Below are positions 1 to 5,019 of a stretch of DNA of 5,019 nucleotides, one piece after another. A model generated the notes under the pieces. The model did not search any database. It was not told where the DNA came from and saw nothing but the letters and a program-made list of their open reading frames with translations. The first letter of the stretch is position 1; each line of letters starts with the position of its first letter. The stretch is from positions 1 to 5,019 of the forward strand of contig QMNJ01000122.1 in assembly GCA_003647715.1 (NCBI GenBank). Direction: 5' to 3'. The DNA comes from Candidatus Coatesiibacteriota bacterium (GTDB taxonomy: Bacteria; RBG-13-66-14; B26-G2). Both the position numbers and the translations under genes were made by a program.

Positions 1-26
1 GTGTTATGATAGTTCAAGATTTGATG

Positions 27-35
27 TGCTAAAAT
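27..35 (+). promoter_or_regulatory. possible extended -10 promoter element upstream of smc
   Basis: The bases read TGC followed by TAAAAT, which matches an extended -10 element (TGn plus five of six bases of TATAAT). It lies about 27 bases before the smc start codon, so a transcript starting near position 42 would have a short leader. No convincing -35 hexamer is visible 16-18 bases upstream, and the window begins too close to show more context. The octamer GCTAAAAT recurs at 53-60, so in AT-rich DNA this may be chance. The smc gene could equally be transcribed from a promoter farther upstream. Confidence 0.22.
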
Positions 36-61
36 ACCCGTGTATATAGGTAGCTAAAATT

Positions 62-3000
62 ATGTTTCTTAAAAAGATAAAACTGCATGGTTTTAAATCG
101 TTTCCGGAGAATACCACCTTAGAGTTCAGGGAGGGTCTTACTGCAATTGTGGGTCCAAATGGCTGTGGTAAGTCAAATATTGTGGATTCCATTATGTGGG
201 TGCTTGGAGAACAGAGACCCAGTATATTGCGTGGTGAGAGGATGGAGGATGTAATCTTCAAGGGGACGGAGAATAAATCTGCTGTAGGTATGGCAGAAGT
301 TGAACTGACTCTTGGTAATGCGTCGGAAATAAATGGTAATGGTGATGAGGAACTTACCATACTAAGGAGGTTATACAGGTCGGGTGAGAGCGAATATCGC
401 ATCAACGGCAGGCGAAGCAGATTGAAGGATATTCGCGGTCTGTTCTATGGCACTGGAATTGGTAAGAGATTCTATACAGTGATTGAACAAGGTATGGTAG
501 ATGCGGTTCTATCTACGGCGCCCGAGGAGCGGAGGAGGATATTTGAGGAGGCGGCAGGTATCTTCGGTTATAAGATGAAGAAGCAGGAGGCACAGCGACG
601 GCTTGAGGCGACCAGGATGAATGTTGAGCGCGCAAAGGATATAAAGGAGGAACTTGAATCTCAGGCGCGGTCGCTCAGAAGGCAGGCATCAAGAGCAAAG
701 AGGTACTTAAATCTGAGAGAAGAACTTTCATCTCTTGAGGTGTATGTTGCTTATATGAGGTTGCAGGGAAATGAAGAGACATTGGAAAAACTGAAAATGG
801 AATTAGATGAACTTAATAACAAGAGGGAGAACTTGAGTTCGGAGATATCATCTCTTGAGAAGTTATTATCTGAAAAGAGGTCTGATGATGCGAGGTTTGC
901 AGTAATCATAAATGAGAAGGTGGAAGGCAAGAACAGAGTGCAGACAGATATTGCATCTATTGAAGGTAATATAAAACTTCATGAGGAGAGAATAAAGACA
1001 GCCGGGGTGAGAATAAGTGAGATTGAAGAAGAGCAGAAAGCGCTAACGAGAAAGAGGGGAAGGATTATTGAGGAGATTAAAAGATTAGAGGGTAAGGATA
1101 CCGGCTTTATGGCACGAATTGACTTCATTGAATATATCACAAGGAAGAGAGCGAGATTGATAGATAAGAGGATGCAGAATCTTGAGAGGTTGAATAGTGA
1201 GCTTGAGAGTGCAAGAGCAAGGGCTTATGAGGCAACTTATGAATTATCAAGATTGCAAAATGAAATAAATGACAAGAGAACCTTAGTGAATAAGATTGAG
1301 ACAAAGATTGAAGCACTAAAGAGGGAGAAGGTTGGTTTGATGGCGAGGGACGAAGAGTGCAAAAGGGGATTATCGTTGATAGAAAAGGAACTGAAAAGGT
1401 TTAAGAAGGAGAAGAAATTACTCAATGGGGATATAGAGAATGTGAGGGGGAAGATAGACGGGTTGAATGTGGAGGTGAATAAGACGAGGGAGGAGCTCAA
1501 AGAGGCGGAGTTTCGTCTTGCAAGGGTGAAGGGTGCAATTGAGGACCTATCAGCAATTCCCCCAGCATCTGTTATCTATGGTTATAAGGTGATAAGTGAT
1601 GAGATTGGTGATAGCGGAATTAAGAAGGGTGATTTGAAGCCGAAACAGGGCTATGAGAAGGCATTCAGGGCTGCCACATTTTTACTCAATTATGTCATAA
1701 GCACCAAAGATGAAAAAGAGATGCAGAGAATAATAAAAGGAGTTAAAAAGAGTGCTGATGTTCTATTTAAGATTCCATTGGATAAGGGCAGAAGCATTGT
1801 TAGGCGAGATGCCGTTCTCGGGTATATGACTGATTATGTGGTTGGTGATGGTGCGGATGAACTTTTTGGTGATATGCTTCTTATAAAGGATATTAAGGGT
1901 GCTTTAACCCTTCTCAAAGACGGGGTGATTCCAAGAAGTGGTCTGGTAACCCTTGATGGCTATCTGATTTTACCTGATGGAACAATCTTCGCCTCGCTCT
2001 CTGATGTATCAAATAGGGATTTGGAGAAAGTGTCAGCATTGGATATAAGTTCATTAGAGGAGAACATTGCAAGGTTAAGGAGTAAGAAAGAAGAGAGGGA
2101 GAAACAAATTCAAGAGCTTAGCAAAGAATTAGAGGTAAAGGAATCAAAGGTTGAGAAGTTGGAGGTGGAGGAGGAGAAGTTAGCAATACGAAAAAGCGCA
2201 CTGTTAGATGAGAAGAAGCGTGTTGAGCGCTCTCTTGATGTATGCCTTCTTGATATGGAGGATGCAGAAGGTGAACTCATGGAGCGTATAAAGACACTAA
2301 AAGACATTGAGGATGAGTTCAAGAGTGCAAAAGGTAAAGAAGAGAAAGTGCGTAGAGAGGTGGATAGAGTTTCTGAGTTAATAAATGTGAATCGCTTCAA
2401 GATTGAGAGGTCAAACAATGCCTTGAAACGTCTTGAGATAGAGCGCAGGAATGCTAAGAATAGGTTGGGCGATTGCGTTGAAAGATTGGAGCACTTTAGG
2501 AGAGAACTGATAGAGATAAATGAGAGAATGGATAGAATAAGATTAGAGATACCTGAACTCAAAGAGATGATGGAACAATCAGAGGTAGAGATAAAGTCAC
2601 TTGAGTCAGAGGTTGCTAAACTGAATGAGAGTTTGAAGAACTATGATAGTGAGCTATTCCAGTTGAGGTCAGAGAGGTCTGAAATTGAGAAGGAAATAAG
2701 TAAACTTGAGATTGACCTTAAGTCAAGAGAGGAGAGTGCGTTAAATCTTAACGAATCGGTGTTGAGATTGAAAGAAGAGATAGGCAGGTTATCGGGTGAG
2801 ACCAGGGCAGAGGTTGATTCTATAAGTCGCTCCTATAATGTTTCGCTTGTTGACTACGAGCCGGAGGATGAACTGGTGGGTCTTGGTGTTGATGAAGCAC
2901 AGTTAAAGATTGAAGAGGTAAGGGATAAACTTTCAAAGATGGGTGAGATAAACTTTGAGGCGGAGAGGGAATATGAGCGCGTTAGGAAGAGGATTGAGAA

Positions 3001-3547
3001 TATGGATGCTCAGCTTGAAGACCTCAAAGAAGCGGAGGAGAATCTCATTGAGACCATAAGTTATCTTGATAAAACATCAAGAAATTTTCTGGTGGATATG
3101 ATAGAGAAGGTTGACAAGCAATTTAAGGAACTGTTCAACAAGATATTTAAAGGCGGTAATGCTCGCATATACCTTAAGGAAGGAGTTGACCCGCTAAAGG
3201 CAGATATCCTTATAGAAGCGGTTCCTGAGGGTAAGCGTTTATCTACCATACACCTTCTCTCTGGTGGGGAGAAGGCGATGGTTGCAATAATTCTTCTATT
3301 TGCTATATTGAATGTGAAGCCGGCGCCCTTTTGCTTTCTAGACGAGGTTGATGCCGCCCTTGATGATGTTAATACAGTTCATTTTGTAGATATGCTCAAT
3401 TTTCTGAAGAGCAGGATACAGTTTATATTAATAACTCATAATCGGCAGACGATGGAGATTGTTGACAACATCATTGGTATAACTATGGAGGAGGCGGGTG
3501 TATCTAAAGTCATCTCGGTCTCGTTGAAGGAGTTGGCTAAAGGGTAG
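62..3547 (+). CDS. smc: chromosome segregation/condensation ATPase SMC (complete)
   Basis: This is the structural maintenance of chromosomes protein, a cytoplasmic ATPase that dimerises, binds the ScpA kleisin and ScpB, and organises and segregates the nucleoid. At 1161 residues it is close to the usual bacterial length (about 1150-1200). The N-terminal head has Walker A GPNGCGKS (31-38), the arginine-finger position R57 in LRGERMEDVIF, and a Q-loop IEQG with Q143. A first coil (about 171-498) is proline-free. The hinge spans about 500-647. A second coil runs from about 650 to 1000 with breaks at P831 and P934. The C-terminal head has signature LLSGGEKA (1065-1072), Walker B PFCFLDEVDAALDD (1089-1102, catalytic E1095) and switch histidine H1126 in ITHNR. 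All ATPase motifs are intact. The ATG at 62 is the natural start: an in-frame TAG lies at 47-49 with no other start between, and the residues fit the family N-terminus. The ribosome binding site is weak (AGG at 48-50, 11 bases away). The hinge lacks its usual glycine-rich end motif (see findings). Family assignment is near certain; orthology to canonical smc is very likely. Confidence 0.97.
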   Translation: MFLKKIKLHGFKSFPENTTLEFREGLTAIVGPNGCGKSNIVDSIMWVLGEQRPSILRGERMEDVIFKGTENKSAVGMAEVELTLGNASEINGNGDEELTILRRLYRSGESEYRINGRRSRLKDIRGLFYGTGIGKRFYTVIEQGMVDAVLSTAPEERRRIFEEAAGIFGYKMKKQEAQRRLEATRMNVERAKDIKEELESQARSLRRQASRAKRYLNLREELSSLEVYVAYMRLQGNEETLEKLKMELDELNNKRENLSSEISSLEKLLSEKRSDDARFAVIINEKVEGKNRVQTDIASIEGNIKLHEERIKTAGVRISEIEEEQKALTRKRGRIIEEIKRLEGKDTGFMARIDFIEYITRKRARLIDKRMQNLERLNSELESARARAYEATYELSRLQNEINDKRTLVNKIETKIEALKREKVGLMARDEECKRGLSLIEKELKRFKKEKKLLNGDIENVRGKIDGLNVEVNKTREELKEAEFRLARVKGAIEDLSAIPPASVIYGYKVISDEIGDSGIKKGDLKPKQGYEKAFRAATFLLNYVISTKDEKEMQRIIKGVKKSADVLFKIPLDKGRSIVRRDAVLGYMTDYVVGDGADELFGDMLLIKDIKGALTLLKDGVIPRSGLVTLDGYLILPDGTIFASLSDVSNRDLEKVSALDISSLEENIARLRSKKEEREKQIQELSKELEVKESKVEKLEVEEEKLAIRKSALLDEKKRVERSLDVCLLDMEDAEGELMERIKTLKDIEDEFKSAKGKEEKVRREVDRVSELINVNRFKIERSNNALKRLEIERRNAKNRLGDCVERLEHFRRELIEINERMDRIRLEIPELKEMMEQSEVEIKSLESEVAKLNESLKNYDSELFQLRSERSEIEKEISKLEIDLKSREESALNLNESVLRLKEEIGRLSGETRAEVDSISRSYNVSLVDYEPEDELVGLGVDEAQLKIEEVRDKLSKMGEINFEAEREYERVRKRIENMDAQLEDLKEAEENLIETISYLDKTSRNFLVDMIEKVDKQFKELFNKIFKGGNARIYLKEGVDPLKADILIEAVPEGKRLSTIHLLSGGEKAMVAIILLFAILNVKPAPFCFLDEVDAALDDVNTVHFVDMLNFLKSRIQFILITHNRQTMEIVDNIIGITMEEAGVSKVISVSLKELAKG

Positions 3548-3555
3548 TCAATTCT

Positions 3556-3560
3556 GGAGG
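3556..3560 (+). promoter_or_regulatory. ribosome binding site of the hutH-like gene
   Basis: GGAGG, continuing as GGAGGAGAT, sits four bases before the ATG at 3565. It is a strong Shine-Dalgarno with slightly short spacing, and it supports that ATG as the start. It lies in the 17-base gap after the smc stop codon (TAG, 3545-3547). The gap contains no hairpin and no T-run, so nothing there would stop transcription from smc. Confidence 0.85.
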
Positions 3561-3564
3561 AGAT

Positions 3565-5019
3565 ATGTCTATTGTAATTGATGGTGAGAAACTGAATATA
3601 AGTGATGTAGTGAAAGTATCTCTTGAACGAGAAAGAGTTGAGGTCTTATCCGATGCAGAGTCGTCAGTAAACAGGTCAAATCAGTATCTCAATGAACTGA
3701 TTGAGTCAGACAAAGCAGTATATGGTGTCAATACAGGTGTGGGAGAACTTGCTGGAGTTAGAGTTGAGAGAGATAAAATTAGGGAACTCCAGTTGAACAT
3801 CATAAGGTCTCATTCCGCCTGTGTTGGGGAGCCGGCGCCGGATGAGGTCGTTCGTGCCACAATGTTGATATTGTCAAATACACTTCTTAGAGGCAATTCA
3901 GGGATAAGGTTTAAGGTTATTAAGACCATAGTTGATTTGCTGAATAGAGGGGTTGTCCCGTCAGTTCCGGAGAAGGGTTCTATTGGCGCATCGGGAGACC
4001 TCGCACCACTTGCACATATTGCTCTTACGCTAATAGGTGAGGGAAAAGTGAGGTATGAGAATAAAGTGGTTGAGAGTAGAGAAGCCCTCAAATCCGTAGG
4101 TATTGACCCAATTGTTTTAGAACCGAAAGAAGGGCTGTCGCTTATCAATGGTTGCCATTACTCAACAGCCATTCTCGCTCTTCAGATACATAGAATAGAA
4201 AATCTACTGATGAACTCCATAACGGCACTGGCTATGCTCGTTGAGATATTCAAGTCACCTTTTTCACCGTTTGACGATAGAGTTCATACGGTCAGACCTC
4301 ATGCTGGTCAGAGAAGGGTGGCGGAGATTATAAGGGCACTTCTTGAAGGTAGTAAGGTGGTGGGGGAGAGTTCAGATAAGGTGCAGGATGCGTATTCCAT
4401 CAGGTGTTATCCTCAGGTCGCAGGTGCTGTTCTTGATACACTTAGCTATGCAAGGTCAATATGTGAGACAGAGATGAACTCATCAGTTGACAACCCGCTT
4501 CTGTTCGCTGATGATGAAAAATACCTGTCAGCAGGTAACTTCCACGGTCAGCCAGTTGCATTTGCCTGTGACTTCCTATCTATTGCTATTACCTCACTAT
4601 CAGCGATAATGGAGAGGCATATCAACCGCCTTCTAGACGAGAAAATATCTGGTTTGCCGGCTTACCTGACCGACGATGCTGGTCTAAAGGTTGGTTATAT
4701 GATTTCTCAATATACTGCCGCCTCGCTTCTGGCGGAGAACAGGGTTCTCTCACATCCATCAAGTATTGAAGCAATACCTGTCTCTGGCGAACAGGAGGAC
4801 CACCAGTCAATGGCGCCGGTAAGCGCCCTCAAGTTGAGAAACATAGTTGAGAATGCTGAGACCATTTGTGCGATTCTCCTGATGTGCTGCGCTCAGGGGG
4901 TGGAACTGGCAGGATTAAAAGGTAAACTGGGTAATGGAACAGGAGTTGCTTTTGAGAGAATAAGGGGTATAGTTCCACACCTGACTAATGACAGGGTAAT
5001 ATCAAAAGATATTGATAAA
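3565..5019 (+). CDS. hutH: histidine ammonia-lyase-like enzyme, 3' end cut by window
   Basis: This is a member of the MIO-dependent aromatic amino acid lyase family. Histidine ammonia-lyase converts L-histidine to trans-urocanate and ammonia in the cytoplasm, the first step of histidine degradation, and works as a homotetramer. The frame is open for 485 codons to the window edge; family members are about 500-510 residues, so roughly 15-25 are missing. The cofactor-forming A142-S143-G144 lies in SIGASGDLAPLAH. Residues aligning with Pseudomonas putida HutH active-site positions are present: Y53 in YGVNTG, H83, N195, Q274, Y277 and R280 in QDAYSIR, F326 in GNFHGQP, and E411 in QEDH. S82-H83 favours histidine over phenylalanine or tyrosine as substrate, since those lyases usually carry other pairs there. 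Departures from the usual wording are V59 in NTGVG (usually F), INGCHYS at 194-200 (usually NGT) and SGEQEDHQS at 407-415. The start is fixed by a strong ribosome binding site, and the first residues (IDGEKLNISDVVKV) fit the family. It follows smc by 17 bases, probably in one transcript. No other hut gene is visible. Alternatives are another aromatic lyase or an aminomutase. Family is certain; substrate is moderately sure. Confidence 0.9.
   Translation, partial: MSIVIDGEKLNISDVVKVSLERERVEVLSDAESSVNRSNQYLNELIESDKAVYGVNTGVGELAGVRVERDKIRELQLNIIRSHSACVGEPAPDEVVRATMLILSNTLLRGNSGIRFKVIKTIVDLLNRGVVPSVPEKGSIGASGDLAPLAHIALTLIGEGKVRYENKVVESREALKSVGIDPIVLEPKEGLSLINGCHYSTAILALQIHRIENLLMNSITALAMLVEIFKSPFSPFDDRVHTVRPHAGQRRVAEIIRALLEGSKVVGESSDKVQDAYSIRCYPQVAGAVLDTLSYARSICETEMNSSVDNPLLFADDEKYLSAGNFHGQPVAFACDFLSIAITSLSAIMERHINRLLDEKISGLPAYLTDDAGLKVGYMISQYTAASLLAENRVLSHPSSIEAIPVSGEQEDHQSMAPVSALKLRNIVENAETICAILLMCCAQGVELAGLKGKLGNGTGVAFERIRGIVPHLTNDRVISKDIDK

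Noticed and set aside
2..49. Open frame reading YDSSRFDVLKYPCI then TAG, which could be the last codons of an upstream gene ending 12 bases before smc.
   Set aside because: Only 15 codons are visible, there is no recognisable family signature, and the other two plus-strand frames also contain stops in this region. It cannot be told from chance, although a gene ending here would fit an operon.
28..60. Octamer GCTAAAAT present twice, at 28-35 and 53-60, considered as a direct-repeat operator.
   Set aside because: Two AT-rich octamers 25 bases apart in a short leader are weak evidence, with no palindrome or known regulator motif.
4..405. Minus-strand open frame of 133 codons opposite the start of smc.
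   Set aside because: It is antisense to the strongly conserved SMC head, is rich in Ser, Leu and Phe as expected from the complement of purine-rich coding DNA, and has no recognisable domain.
1805..1820. Small inverted repeat CGAGA / TCTCG with a six-base loop inside smc.
   Set aside because: The stem is only 5 bp, no T-run follows, and it lies within the conserved reading frame of the hinge; it is most likely chance.
2110..2562. Minus-strand open frame of 150 codons inside smc; a similar one lies at 1237-1500.
   Set aside because: Both are serine-, leucine- and phenylalanine-rich mirror images of coiled-coil codons (GAG, AAG, AGA) and show no independent coding evidence.
3810..4148. Minus-strand open frame of 112 codons opposite the MIO region of the lyase; another of 62 codons lies at 4622-4810.
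   Set aside because: Both fall entirely opposite highly conserved catalytic segments of the lyase and have no recognisable product.

Overview
The window is almost entirely filled by two co-directional plus-strand genes. The first is a complete chromosome-condensation ATPase of the SMC family (62-3547, 1161 aa). The second is an aromatic amino acid ammonia-lyase, most probably histidine ammonia-lyase HutH (3565 to the window end, 485 codons present, C-terminus cut off). Only 17 bases separate them, and that gap carries a strong Shine-Dalgarno for the second gene and no terminator. The pair is therefore probably co-transcribed.

The organism looks bacterial. The SMC head has a bacterial-style N-terminus and a GCGKSN Walker A, and its lid-region wording resembles SMC proteins of deltaproteobacterial, acidobacterial or candidate-phylum type. 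The sequence is moderately AT-rich by eye and the coding strand is purine-rich. Arginine is mostly AGA/AGG (25 of 28 Arg codons in the lyase) and ATA isoleucine codons are common. Such codon use is often seen in thermophiles and in several uncultured phyla, but it does not fix a phylum.

Layout: 1-61 is a short leader with a possible extended -10 element and a weak ribosome binding site. 62-3547 is smc: N-terminal ATPase half, first coil, hinge, second coil, C-terminal ATPase half. 3548-3564 is the intergenic gap with the ribosome binding site. 3565-5019 is the hutH-like gene with an intact Ala-Ser-Gly cofactor-forming triad. There is no gene-free stretch over 300 bases and no RNA gene, mobile element, CRISPR array or repeat family that I can support.

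The two products have no known functional link: one organises chromosomes, the other deaminates an amino acid. Nothing here amounts to a clear new system. The points worth a second look are the smc-hutH pairing, a hinge lacking the usual glycine-rich end motif, and several substitutions in normally conserved active-site segments of the lyase.
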